From positions 1-48,079 of the forward strand of contig CAYWKS010000024.1 of NCBI GenBank assembly GCA_964458935.1: 48,079 bases of DNA, written 5' to 3'. The translations under genes were made by a program, and so were the position numbers. Positions 8,920 through 16,315 of this stretch are shown here, one piece after another; the stretch's first letter is position 1, and the number at the start of each line of letters is the position of its first letter. The DNA comes from CAYWKS01 sp964458935. GTDB lineage: Bacteria > Planctomycetota > Phycisphaerae > Phycisphaerales > Zrk34. The notes beneath the pieces are model-generated. The model had not been told where the DNA came from. It ran no database searches and saw only the letters and a list, made by a program, of their open reading frames with translations.

Positions 8920-10503
8920 TCAGCAGATCGCGAAGCGTTGCGACGCGGGGTCCGGCCCGCCTTCGCACATGAGCCGGCCGTTCGCCGCCAGCCCGCGCAT
9001 CAGGTGGTAGAGGGTTTCGGCGGCGCCGGCTTCACCGATGCGCTGGGCGAGGGCGTCGGCGGTCATCGGGCCCTCGGCCTCGCCGAGCGCCGCGAGCAGC
9101 CGGGTCTGCAGCGCCAGCACGCTCGCCGCGGCCTTCTTGCCCGCTTCCACGCCGGGCTGGTGGTAGGCGTTGATGTTGACCAGGCTCGCGTACAGCCCGA
9201 CCGCCCGCTCGTACAACGCGATCAGCACCCCGACGTGAAACGCGTCGACCCGCGCGACGCCGATCGTCATCGATTCGCGGCCCGCTTCACGCAGCGCCTC
9301 GCGCGTGCCCAGCCGGAACCCGCGCAGGTAGTCGCCGCTGGTAGTGCCCGATTCGACCTCGATCGTTTCGCCGCCGTCTTCCGCGACGTCGATGAACGTG
9401 ACGAAGAAGTTGTTCACGCCCTCGCGGAGTTGCTGGACGTAGGCGTGCTGATCGGTCGAGCCCTTGTTGCCGTAGACGGCGATGCCCTGTTCGACGACGT
9501 TGCCGTCGAGGTCCTCGCGCTTGCCCAGCGACTCCATGACCAGTTGCTGCAGGTAGCGGCTGAACAGCAGCAGCCGATCCTTGTACGGGAGGATCACCAT
9601 GTCCTTCTCGCCGCGTCCGTTGGTGGCGTGGTGCCACATGAGCGCGAGCAAGGCGGCGGGGTTGGCGCGGAGGTCGTGCTGGCGGGTGACCCGGTCGCAG
9701 GCCGCGGCGCCGTCGAGCAGCGCGGCGATGTCCACGCCCTGCAACGCCGCGGGCAGCAGGCCCACCGCGCTGGTCTGGCTCGTGCGACCCCCGACCCAGT
9801 CCCACATCTCGAACCGCGCCAGCCAACCCTCGGCCTCGGCGGCCTGGTCGAGCTTGGAGCCGCCGCCGGTCACCGCGACCGCGTGCCGGGCAAAGCTCAG
9901 GCCACGCCGTTCGAACGCCGCCTTGGCCACCAGCATGCCGTTCCGCGTTTCCGGCGTGCCCCCGGACTTGCTGATCACGACCGCGAGCGTCGCGGGCAGG
10001 CGATCGCCGATCGCCGCCAGCGTGCGGTCCATGCCCCCGGGGTCGGTGTTGTCGAAGAACCACAGCCGCATCGCGTCTCCCCGCGGGTCGCCGAGCGCAT
10101 CGGCGACGAACTGCGGGCCCAGCGCCGACCCGCCGATGCCGATCACCAGCAGGTCGGTGAATCGTTCGGACTGCGCGGGGCGGGTGCGGCCGGCGTGCAC
10201 GTCCGCGGCGAACCGCTCGACCGCCCGCCGGGTCTGCGTGATCTGCTCGCCGATCGCCGGGTCCGGCGCCAGCTCGGGCGCGCGCAGCCAGTAATGGCCG
10301 ACCATGCGGCCCTCGTCGGGATTGGCGATCGCCCCGGTCTCCAGCGCGCGCATCGCCTCGAAGGCCGCGTCCACCGGGCCGGCCATGCGCTCGAAGAACG
10401 CCGCATCGAAGTTCATCCGGCTGATGTCCAGGTCCAGCCCGATCGACAGGCAGCGACAAAGGTTCTGGCGGTAACGATCCCACAGGGCATTGGCTTGGGT
10501 CAT
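8920..10503 (-). CDS. pgi: Glucose-6-phosphate isomerase
   Basis: The 527-residue enzyme interconverts glucose-6-phosphate and fructose-6-phosphate. Two SIS domains are visible. The first carries LLVIGIGGSALGPQFVADAL, the phosphate-binding GGSALGP loop, and VISKSGGTPET, the SxSGxTxET loop; DWVGGRTSQTSAVGLLP follows, where classical PGI has GGRYSLWSAIGL. The second half has YGNKGSTDQHAYVQQLREG, with the catalytic Gln/His region. The ATG at 10503 was preferred over a TTG 45 nt upstream because GAGG lies 9 nt before it and the upstream codons look non-coding. The gene is divergent from the transporter at 10595 with only ~90 nt between them. Confidence 0.93.
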   Translation of the reverse strand: MTQANALWDRYRQNLCRCLSIGLDLDISRMNFDAAFFERMAGPVDAAFEAMRALETGAIANPDEGRMVGHYWLRAPELAPDPAIGEQITQTRRAVERFAADVHAGRTRPAQSERFTDLLVIGIGGSALGPQFVADALGDPRGDAMRLWFFDNTDPGGMDRTLAAIGDRLPATLAVVISKSGGTPETRNGMLVAKAAFERRGLSFARHAVAVTGGGSKLDQAAEAEGWLARFEMWDWVGGRTSQTSAVGLLPAALQGVDIAALLDGAAACDRVTRQHDLRANPAALLALMWHHATNGRGEKDMVILPYKDRLLLFSRYLQQLVMESLGKREDLDGNVVEQGIAVYGNKGSTDQHAYVQQLREGVNNFFVTFIDVAEDGGETIEVESGTTSGDYLRGFRLGTREALREAGRESMTIGVARVDAFHVGVLIALYERAVGLYASLVNINAYHQPGVEAGKKAAASVLALQTRLLAALGEAEGPMTADALAQRIGEAGAAETLYHLMRGLAANGRLMCEGGPDPASQRFAIC

Positions 10504-10594
10504 GACGGTCGGCCTCGATGGCGGTTGGCGGTTCGTGGAGGTCGGCAACGCGGTCGTATACTCTACCGCGTTTGGCCTTGAACGCGAGCCGACA

Positions 10595-11605
10595 GTGAGC
10601 GACGAAGGGTTACGGTTTGCAGCGTTTGCGGCGGTGGGCGCGACGGCGCTGGTCGCCGGCTACGTCGCGCGCCAGCGGGGCATCCTGCCCGAGCGCTGGT
10701 CGCGGACGATCCACCTGCACACGGTCATCTGGATCTGGTCGAGCGTGACGCTGGTGATGTTCTGGGGCATCCGGATCGACGCGCAGCTCCTGACGCTGAT
10801 GGCGATTCAGCCGCTGGTCATGCTGGTGTCGTGGGGCCTGGCGGGGTGGGCGGCGAGGCGGCTGCGGATGCCGCCGCGGCAGGCCGGCCCCCTCGCCCTC
10901 GCCTGCGCGATGAGCAACCAGGGCTTCACCCTTGGCGCCTACCTCTGCTACACGATCCTCGAGCCCGGCCACGTCGCCATGGGCTACGCGATCGCGTACG
11001 TGACCAGCATGCAGGTGTTCATGGTCATCATCTTGTACCCGGTGGCGCGCCATTACGAGCTGCTGGCGCGGCGCGCCGACCCGGCACAGGCCGCGACCGC
11101 CGAGCAACTGCCGCCCGTGCCGCGGCTCATCGCCCAGTCGTTCATCGACATCCGGGCCACGCCGCTCTACGCCGCGGTGACCGGCGCGGTGTTGTCGCTG
11201 ACCACGGCCGGGCCGCCCGCGTGGGTCCGCACCAGTCCCGTCATCGACGTGGTGTGCTTCGTGGGCGCGGTCGGCTCTTACCTGGGGATCGGTCTGCGGC
11301 TGCGGGTGGGCGACTGGCGGCATCACGTCCGCGACCACGCCGTGGCCGCGATTATCAAGTTCGTCGCGATGCCGGCGGTGGTGTTCGGGCTGCTCGCGGC
11401 GCTGCCCGCGATCGGGTTGGGCGTCTCGCCGCTGGCCCGCGACGTGCTGCTGGTCAGTTCGTGCATGCCGTCGGCGATCGCTTGCGTGATCGTCTCGAAC
11501 CTGTTTCACCTCGATGCGCGGCTGGCGTCGATCCTCTGGCTGGTCAACACCGCGGCGTTCTGCCTGCTTCCGCTGCCGATCCTGCTGTACGTGTTCTCGG
11601 CGTGA
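10595..11605 (+). CDS. AEC-family (auxin efflux carrier-like) membrane transporter
   Basis: The 336-residue protein is almost wholly hydrophobic, with about nine to ten membrane helices in two inverted halves. The central MSNQGFTLGAYLCYTILEPGH corresponds to the crossover region of AEC/bile-acid-symporter folds (the 'sNxgflG' motif), and the second half contains VLLVSSCMPSAIACVIVSNLF, the conserved 'a.Ps....v.a..y' segment of the AEC family. These carriers move organic acids or similar anions; the substrate is unknown here. GTG at 10595 is taken as the start because it gives an N-terminus just before the first helix (LRFAAFAAVGATALVAGYVA). Longer in-frame starts would overlap pgi. Confidence 0.8.
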   Translation: MSDEGLRFAAFAAVGATALVAGYVARQRGILPERWSRTIHLHTVIWIWSSVTLVMFWGIRIDAQLLTLMAIQPLVMLVSWGLAGWAARRLRMPPRQAGPLALACAMSNQGFTLGAYLCYTILEPGHVAMGYAIAYVTSMQVFMVIILYPVARHYELLARRADPAQAATAEQLPPVPRLIAQSFIDIRATPLYAAVTGAVLSLTTAGPPAWVRTSPVIDVVCFVGAVGSYLGIGLRLRVGDWRHHVRDHAVAAIIKFVAMPAVVFGLLAALPAIGLGVSPLARDVLLVSSCMPSAIACVIVSNLFHLDARLASILWLVNTAAFCLLPLPILLYVFSA

Positions 11606-11640
11606 CCGCGGGCGATGGCGGTGGCCGGAGGCGCAACAGA

Positions 11641-11672
11641 TAACGGTGGCCCCCCCGCGGGGACCACCGTTA
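11641..11672. terminator. Hairpin between convergent transporter and flagellin genes
   Basis: TAACGGTGG (11641-11649) pairs perfectly with CCACCGTTA (11664-11672), and a GC-rich inner CCCC/GGGG adds to the stem. It lies 35 nt past the transporter and 45 nt past the flagellin, so it can serve both directions. A U-run is lacking, so intrinsic termination is likely but not certain. Confidence 0.6.
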
Positions 11673-11716
11673 CAGGTGCTCAGGACATCAAGTTATGTCG
11701 TGTCCGTGTTCGGCGT

Positions 11717-13180
11717 TTAGCCGAGCAACTGGAGCACGTTCTGAGGCGTCTGGTTGGCCAGGCCCAGGACGTTGGTCGCGGCGTTGACGAGGATCTGCGA
11801 CCGGGTGAGGCTCGCCGTTTCAGCGGCGAAGTCGGTGTCGCGGATCTGGCTCTCGGCCGCGGCCGTGTTCTCCAGCGCCACGCCGAGCGAACGGATGCTC
11901 GCGCCGACGGTGTTCTTCTGGAACGCGCCGAGGCGGCCGCGAAGCGTGGAGACGTCCTTGATCGAGCTGCGGACGATCCGCTGGGCGGCTTCGAGGTCGC
12001 CGTTGACGACGTTGCTCGTCTGCCCCGACTTCAACAGGCTCAGCGACCCGTCGGTGCTGTTGCCGAGGTTGGCCGAGGTCAGCGACGGCAAGCCGATCGA
12101 CACCTGGCCGGCCAGGTCGAGCTTGGGCGAGAGCTGGAACTTCGCCCCGCCGCCGGTGATGTAGAAGGTGTCGTTGCCCGGCGTGTTGAACGTCGAGGTC
12201 AGGTCGATCTCGACGTCGAGGTTGGACGACGAGATCTTGGCGTTCAGGCCGTTGGTGGTCGCCTGGGTGCCGTTGATGGTGACGTCGGCGTTTCGGCCGA
12301 AGTCCTTGATGGTGGTGCCGACGGCGGTGCCACCGCCCGCGGCGGCCTCGGCGCCGACGCCGATCGCGCCGCCGCCGTTGATGACCTTGACGCTGGTGAA
12401 TTCGTCGCCGCCGAAACCGGTGGAATCGAGGGTGACGAAGTTACCGCTGGTCGTGGCGGAGACGCCGGTGACCTCGGAGAAGTTGTTGACCGCGGCGGCC
12501 ATGGAGCCGATGGCCAGGCCGTCCACGAACGTGAACTCCTGCGAGCCCTTGGTGCCGGCGATCTCGAGGGTGACGGTGCTGGTGCCGCCGGCCGACAGGT
12601 CGAGGTTGGCGCCGCCGGCCGAGAGCGTGACCAGGCCGGTCTGCGCACTCTGCGTGACCTCGACGTTGACGGCGATGTTGCCGCCGTCGGGGATCTTGGC
12701 GGCGTTGACGTCGACGGAGAAGTTGTTGGTGTCAACGCTCGAGGTGGTGTACTCGAAGTTGCCGTTGAGCAGCTTGATGCCCTGGAAGCTGGTCGAGTTG
12801 GAGATACGATCGATCGTGGAAAGGATCGAGTCGATCTGCAACTGATTGGCTTCCTTTTCCTCGACGCTGAGGCCGGCGTCGTTGGCCGAGGTGTCGACGA
12901 GGCTCTCCAGCTCGGTGAGGAGGTTGGAGATCTCGGTCAGGCCGCCTTCGGCGACGTTGACGACCTGGTCGGCGCGCTCGCCGTTGCCGATGGCAGCGGT
13001 GATGGCCGCCTTCTCGGCGCGGAGGTTCTCGCTGGCGATCAGGCCGGCCGGATCGTCCTTGCCGCGGTTGATCCGGAGGCCCGTGCCCAGCCGCTCGAGG
13101 CTCTGCTGGAGCTGTTGGTTCTGCTGGCCAAGGATGCGCTGCGCCAGCATCGACGAAACATTGGTGTTGATCCTACTCAT
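11717..13180 (-). CDS. fliC: Flagellin 1
   Basis: The 487-residue protein has both conserved flagellin ends. The N-terminal D0/D1 helices include MSRINTNVSSMLAQRILGQQ and LERLGTGLRINRGKDDPAGL. The C-terminal D1/D0 includes LRGRLGAFQKNTVGASI, ESQIRDTDFAAETASL and a final LANQTPQNVLQLLG. A variable, Gly/Ala/Ser/Thr-rich surface domain spans about 160-370. It is secreted through the flagellar type III apparatus and polymerises into the filament. The start at 13180 was chosen over one seven codons upstream because GGGAGG lies upstream of it and MSRINTN is the conserved N-terminus. The Shine-Dalgarno is part of a short hairpin (13181-13194). It is the last gene of the block. Confidence 0.97.
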   Translation of the reverse strand: MSRINTNVSSMLAQRILGQQNQQLQQSLERLGTGLRINRGKDDPAGLIASENLRAEKAAITAAIGNGERADQVVNVAEGGLTEISNLLTELESLVDTSANDAGLSVEEKEANQLQIDSILSTIDRISNSTSFQGIKLLNGNFEYTTSSVDTNNFSVDVNAAKIPDGGNIAVNVEVTQSAQTGLVTLSAGGANLDLSAGGTSTVTLEIAGTKGSQEFTFVDGLAIGSMAAAVNNFSEVTGVSATTSGNFVTLDSTGFGGDEFTSVKVINGGGAIGVGAEAAAGGGTAVGTTIKDFGRNADVTINGTQATTNGLNAKISSSNLDVEIDLTSTFNTPGNDTFYITGGGAKFQLSPKLDLAGQVSIGLPSLTSANLGNSTDGSLSLLKSGQTSNVVNGDLEAAQRIVRSSIKDVSTLRGRLGAFQKNTVGASIRSLGVALENTAAAESQIRDTDFAAETASLTRSQILVNAATNVLGLANQTPQNVLQLLG

Positions 13181-13194
13181 GGAAGTGTCCTCCC
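13181..13194 (-). promoter_or_regulatory. Candidate CsrA-binding hairpin over the flagellin 1 ribosome-binding site
   Basis: On the minus strand GGGA and TTCC form a 4-bp stem (one G-U) around loop GGACAC, immediately before the ATG. The loop exposes GGA next to the Shine-Dalgarno, which is the layout of CsrA-repressed leaders. It is weaker than the matching structure before flagellin 2. Confidence 0.4.
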
Positions 13195-13420
13195 TGAACA
13201 CCTGAGGCTGTCGGCGTCAATCGCCTTACGCAGCGAACTGTCGATCAGCCGTAGTCCTTTCCTGCCTTGCCGTTCACGCATGGGTCTCGCCTACGCGCCC
13301 TGCGTCGGTCTGTCGCGGAAGGGCGCCGGACCGTCCGGCGGACACCGCGAAGCCTTAACACGCGAACGCTCTTTCAGTGGCAGGCCCCCGGGCATCGGCC
13401 TGCTTGAGCATCCGCATGAG

Positions 13421-13447
13421 GTATCGGTTGTCCTGATTCGGCAGTTA
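13421..13447 (-). promoter_or_regulatory. Weak sigma-28 (FliA)-like promoter candidate for flagellin 1
   Basis: On the minus strand TAAC (complement of 13444-13447) and ACCGATAC (complement of 13421-13428) are 15 nt apart. The flagellar sigma-28 consensus is TAAA-N15-GCCGATAA. Three of twelve positions differ, and the implied leader is long (~235 nt), so the call is tentative. Confidence 0.3.
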
Positions 13448-13628
13448 AGGTGGGCTTTGAACAGACACCGAATTTTTCGTCCCGGTTATCGGAACACCAC
13501 CCTGCCGAACGGACCCGACCCCTCGGGCTCCACCGTCGGCCCGCGCCCTTCGCCATCCCTGGCGCTGCGGCACGTGCCAACGGCTTAGCGAACATCGGCA
13601 AGGTGGATCACGACTTTAGCTCAGCGCG

Positions 13629-13657
13629 AAAAAAACCGGACCGCGCGGGCGGTCCGG
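13629..13657 (-). terminator. Rho-independent terminator of flagellin 2
   Basis: On the minus strand stem CCGGACCGC/GCGGTCCGG with a 4-nt loop runs directly into seven U (A-run 13629-13635). It lies about 70 nt after the flagellin 2 stop. Confidence 0.9.
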
Positions 13658-13725
13658 TCCGGTAATCCTCTGCTTCGAGCGTCGCCAACGTGCCCGTCGG
13701 CTCCCCAGGCTTTCAGGCGGCCCCC

Positions 13726-15186
13726 TTACTGGAGCAACTGGAGCACGTTGCCGGCGTTGTTGTTCGCCGTCGACAGCACGCTCGTGCCCACGTTGGTCAG
13801 CAACTGTGCCCGGGTGAGCTTGCTGGTCTCGCGGGCGAAATCGGCGTCGCGGATCTGCGACTCGCTGGCCGTCACGTTCTCCAGGGCGATCTGCAGCGAC
13901 TGGATGTTGGTCTGCAGCGTGTTCCGCTCGAAGGCGCCCAGTCGGCCACGGAGCACCGCGACCTGGGTGATCGCTTCCTCGATGATCTCGCTGGCCTCCC
14001 GGGACTTGCCCGCGACCAGCGAGCTGGACCCGCCGGAGACGATCGAGGAGAGGAACCCGTCGGCGGCGGTGCCGAGATGACCGGCGGCGATCGACCGGAT
14101 CCCGAAGCTGATCTGCTGGGTGGTCTCGACGACCGGGCCGAGCTGATAGGTCGCCCCGCCCCCGGTGATGGTGAAGTTCCGGGTCGCGGCGGTCTGGGCG
14201 AACGCGTCGCTGAGCCGCATCTCCACGTCCAAGGCCGAGGAGTTGAGCGAGACCCGGGTGCCGTCGCCGAGGGCGAGGTTGCCGTTGACCAGGGCGAGGA
14301 CGTCGACGCCGGTATCGCGGCGGGCGGCCGAGCCGGCCACGCCGCGCTGGGTGTAGGTGGTCAGGAAGTCGCCGCCGGTGGTGCCGGGGACCTTCTCGAC
14401 GGAGACGAACGAGTCGGACCCGAATTCGGCGGTGCGGAAGATCAGCCCCGAGCCGAAGGTCGCCCCGGCCATGGAGGCCACGACGCCGGTGGAGTCGGAG
14501 ACGCGATTGACCGCGAACAGCACGGCGCTGAGGTTGGTGCCGGAGACGAACTGGAAGATCTCCGCGCCCTCGTCGCCGGCGATCTCCATGGTGACCGAGC
14601 TGGTCAGCGTGGCCGCGCCGGTCGAGAGGTACAACCCGCCGCGTTCGGCGCTGGTGACGACCTCGACGCTGACGGGGAGGTTGCTGTTGGTGCCGAAGCT
14701 GGCGCCATGGATGTTGACGTCGCTGATCGCCGAGGCGGGCACGCCGGAGGTGATGTAATCGAGCGAGCCGTTGAGCAGGTTGAGCCCGGCGAAGCTCGTG
14801 GTGGCGGCGATGCGGTCGATCGAGGCGATGGCGTCGTCGATCTGGAGCTGGTTGGCCTCGATCTCCTCCTGGCTGAGGCCGCCGGTGTTGGCCGCCTCGA
14901 CGACCAGGGCCTTGATGGAGGTCAGGAGGTTGGCGACCTCGGCGAGGGCGGCTTCGCCGGTGGCGATCACGTTGGTGGCGCGCTCGGCGTTGTCGATGGC
15001 CTGGCCGATGCCCTCGATCTCGCTCCGCAGTCGTTCGGAGACGATCAGGTCGGCCGGCCCGTCGGCGCCGCGGTTGATCCGCAGCCCGGTGCTCAATCGC
15101 TGCATGGCCACCTGCAGGTCGCTGTTGGACCGTTGCAGGTTGTGCTGCGCGATCATGGATGAGACGTTGGTGTTGATCCTAGCCAT
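13726..15186 (-). CDS. fliC: Flagellin 2
   Basis: The 486-residue second flagellin shares the conserved ends with flagellin 1: MARINTNVSSMIAQHNLQRS, MQRLSTGLRINRGADGPADL, and near the C-terminus LRGRLGAFERNTLQTNIQSL and ESQIRDADFARETSKL, ending NNAGNVLQLLQ. The central domain (about 160-370) is clearly diverged from the first copy except for short blocks such as FTITGGGATYQLGP. Two flagellins of equal length but different surface suggest a composite filament or phase-specific use. AAGGAGG precedes the ATG and lies in a hairpin loop. It follows csrA by 105 nt and is closed by a strong terminator, which isolates it from flagellin 1. Confidence 0.97.
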   Translation of the reverse strand: MARINTNVSSMIAQHNLQRSNSDLQVAMQRLSTGLRINRGADGPADLIVSERLRSEIEGIGQAIDNAERATNVIATGEAALAEVANLLTSIKALVVEAANTGGLSQEEIEANQLQIDDAIASIDRIAATTSFAGLNLLNGSLDYITSGVPASAISDVNIHGASFGTNSNLPVSVEVVTSAERGGLYLSTGAATLTSSVTMEIAGDEGAEIFQFVSGTNLSAVLFAVNRVSDSTGVVASMAGATFGSGLIFRTAEFGSDSFVSVEKVPGTTGGDFLTTYTQRGVAGSAARRDTGVDVLALVNGNLALGDGTRVSLNSSALDVEMRLSDAFAQTAATRNFTITGGGATYQLGPVVETTQQISFGIRSIAAGHLGTAADGFLSSIVSGGSSSLVAGKSREASEIIEEAITQVAVLRGRLGAFERNTLQTNIQSLQIALENVTASESQIRDADFARETSKLTRAQLLTNVGTSVLSTANNNAGNVLQLLQ

Positions 15187-15188
15187 GG

Positions 15189-15204
15189 CAATCCTCCTTG
15201 ATTG
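15189..15204 (-). promoter_or_regulatory. Candidate CsrA-binding hairpin over the flagellin 2 ribosome-binding site
   Basis: On the minus strand CAATC (complement of 15200-15204) and GATTG (complement of 15189-15193) form a perfect 5-bp stem whose 6-nt loop is AAGGAG, the Shine-Dalgarno itself. A GGA displayed in a small hairpin loop over the ribosome-binding site is the textbook CsrA target. The ATG starts 2 nt beyond the stem. Confidence 0.6.
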
Positions 15205-15291
15205 TGGCTAAGGCGAAAGAGGCAAGAGAGGTTTGGCCGGGAAATACAACCGACCCGGGGTGACCTGACGTTGTGGCCCGGTGGGGCCGAT

Positions 15292-15564
15292 CTATGAATT
15301 CTGGGCGTTGTCGTTGCGGGGCGCCGACCCGCGGGACGACCGCCTCAGCTTTTCGTCGGCCTGGGCGAGGTCGTTGGGATCGACCTGCGTGGCCTCTCGG
15401 TTCTCCCGTTTGATCGCTTCGTAGACTTCCTTGCGGTGGACAGGCACGCTCGAGGGCGCGGTGATGCCCAGCCGCACCTTGTCCCCGCGGATATCGACGA
15501 CGGTGATCTCGATGTCGTCGCCGATCATGATCGTTTCGTCGCGTTGACGAGACAGGACCAGCAT
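15292..15564 (-). CDS. csrA: Carbon storage regulator CsrA
   Basis: The 90-residue protein starts MLVLSRQRDETIMIGDDIEI, the canonical CsrA beta-strand 1-2. It keeps the RNA-contacting R44 in APSSVPVHRKEVYEAI. Residues after about 60 form a non-conserved charged tail (DLAQADEKLRRSSRGS), longer than the 61-residue E. coli protein. As a dimer it binds GGA hairpins at ribosome-binding sites and blocks translation. The start at 15564 is set by the conserved N-terminus and AAGGAG just upstream. It lies between fliW and flagellin 2, the arrangement known for the FliW-CsrA-flagellin switch. Confidence 0.96.
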   Translation of the reverse strand: MLVLSRQRDETIMIGDDIEITVVDIRGDKVRLGITAPSSVPVHRKEVYEAIKRENREATQVDPNDLAQADEKLRRSSRGSAPRNDNAQNS

Positions 15565-15750
15565 GGTTCGGCTCCTTCCTTGGGCCTGGAACGTCGCCCG
15601 CACGGGGCGACCGCTGGATCATAGCCTCGGCGGGGCGGGCGACCGCGCCGGCCGGGGCTTCGAACAGGTTGTGGCGTTGTTTCGGGTCCATCCTTGTGTC
15701 ACCACACGCCTGACGGTGTTCCGTGGTCGAGTGACTTGGCATATTCGGCC

Positions 15751-16197
15751 TCACGCGCTGGCGGCCTGCTGCGCCCCGCCCAGCTCCAACAGCGGCACCC
15801 GCGTGTTGAACCGGCGGTCGCTGAGGACGACCTGCTCGCCGCGACGCTCGGCCGTATGCACGACCAGCGGGCCCTGCAGGTTGCCCGTCAACACATTCCC
15901 ACGCTTGTTCACGATCACGAACACCTGCGCCTCGTCGACGGCGCTGATGCCCAGTTCCTGCATCTGGTCGGCCTTCAGCGGGACCTCGTAACCCTGCACG
16001 AACAGCGCCGGGTCGGTCACCACGAACGCCAGGTCGGGCATGTCCACCGACTGCAACCAGTAGAAGTAACTGTCGTCGCCCGGCTGGATCAGCACGTACC
16101 GCTGATACTTCGGGAAGCCGAGCAGCCCCTTCGGGAAATCGATGACGCGCTCGTCGTCGACCTGCACCGAACCGAATCTGGACGTGTTGACGATCAT
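15751..16197 (-). CDS. fliW: Flagellar assembly factor FliW
   Basis: The 148-residue protein has the FliW features: an N-terminal MIVNTSRFGSVQVDDERVID followed by FPKGLLGFP (the 'f..GlpGF' motif), LQSVDMPDLAFVVTDP (the 'l.S.ddp.laF.v.dP' motif), and QVFVIVNKRGNVLTGNLQGP with LSDRRFNTRVPLL at the end. In Bacillus and Campylobacter, FliW binds both flagellin and CsrA and relieves CsrA repression when flagellin is low. AGGAG precedes the chosen ATG by 7 nt; a longer in-frame start 24 codons upstream is less likely. It follows flgL by 118 nt and precedes csrA by 186 nt. Confidence 0.94.
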   Translation of the reverse strand: MIVNTSRFGSVQVDDERVIDFPKGLLGFPKYQRYVLIQPGDDSYFYWLQSVDMPDLAFVVTDPALFVQGYEVPLKADQMQELGISAVDEAQVFVIVNKRGNVLTGNLQGPLVVHTAERRGEQVVLSDRRFNTRVPLLELGGAQQAASA

Positions 16198-16315
16198 GGC
16201 AACACTCCTGCTTTCTAACCGGCCATATCCTTCCTGGATCCGCCCTCGCGGGCTCGACATCCTGTCCACACGCCGCGGGGTTGGCCGTTCACCCGCGACG
16301 CGGCGGCGACACGCG

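Larger units (their letters stand above)
13181..13725. other. Leader and spacer between the two flagellin genes
   Basis: This 545-bp stretch contains the flagellin 1 leader hairpin, a weak sigma-28-like element (13421-13447), and the terminator of flagellin 2 (13629-13657). No coding sequence is recognised; minus- and plus-strand ORFs across it have no flagellar or other identifiable similarity. Flagellin 1 therefore appears to be its own transcription unit. Confidence 0.55.

Noticed and set aside
13480..13500. TCCGATAA on the minus strand as a sigma-28 -10 element
   Set aside because: No TAAA-like -35 lies 15 nt upstream.
13562..13578. A TTGGCACG stretch upstream of flagellin 1 on the minus strand as a sigma-54 promoter
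   Set aside because: The GC dinucleotide falls two bases too close to the GG for a -24/-12 element.
11615..13588. A 657-codon plus-strand frame over flagellin 1
   Set aside because: It is antisense to an unmistakable flagellin gene and shows no recognisable domain.
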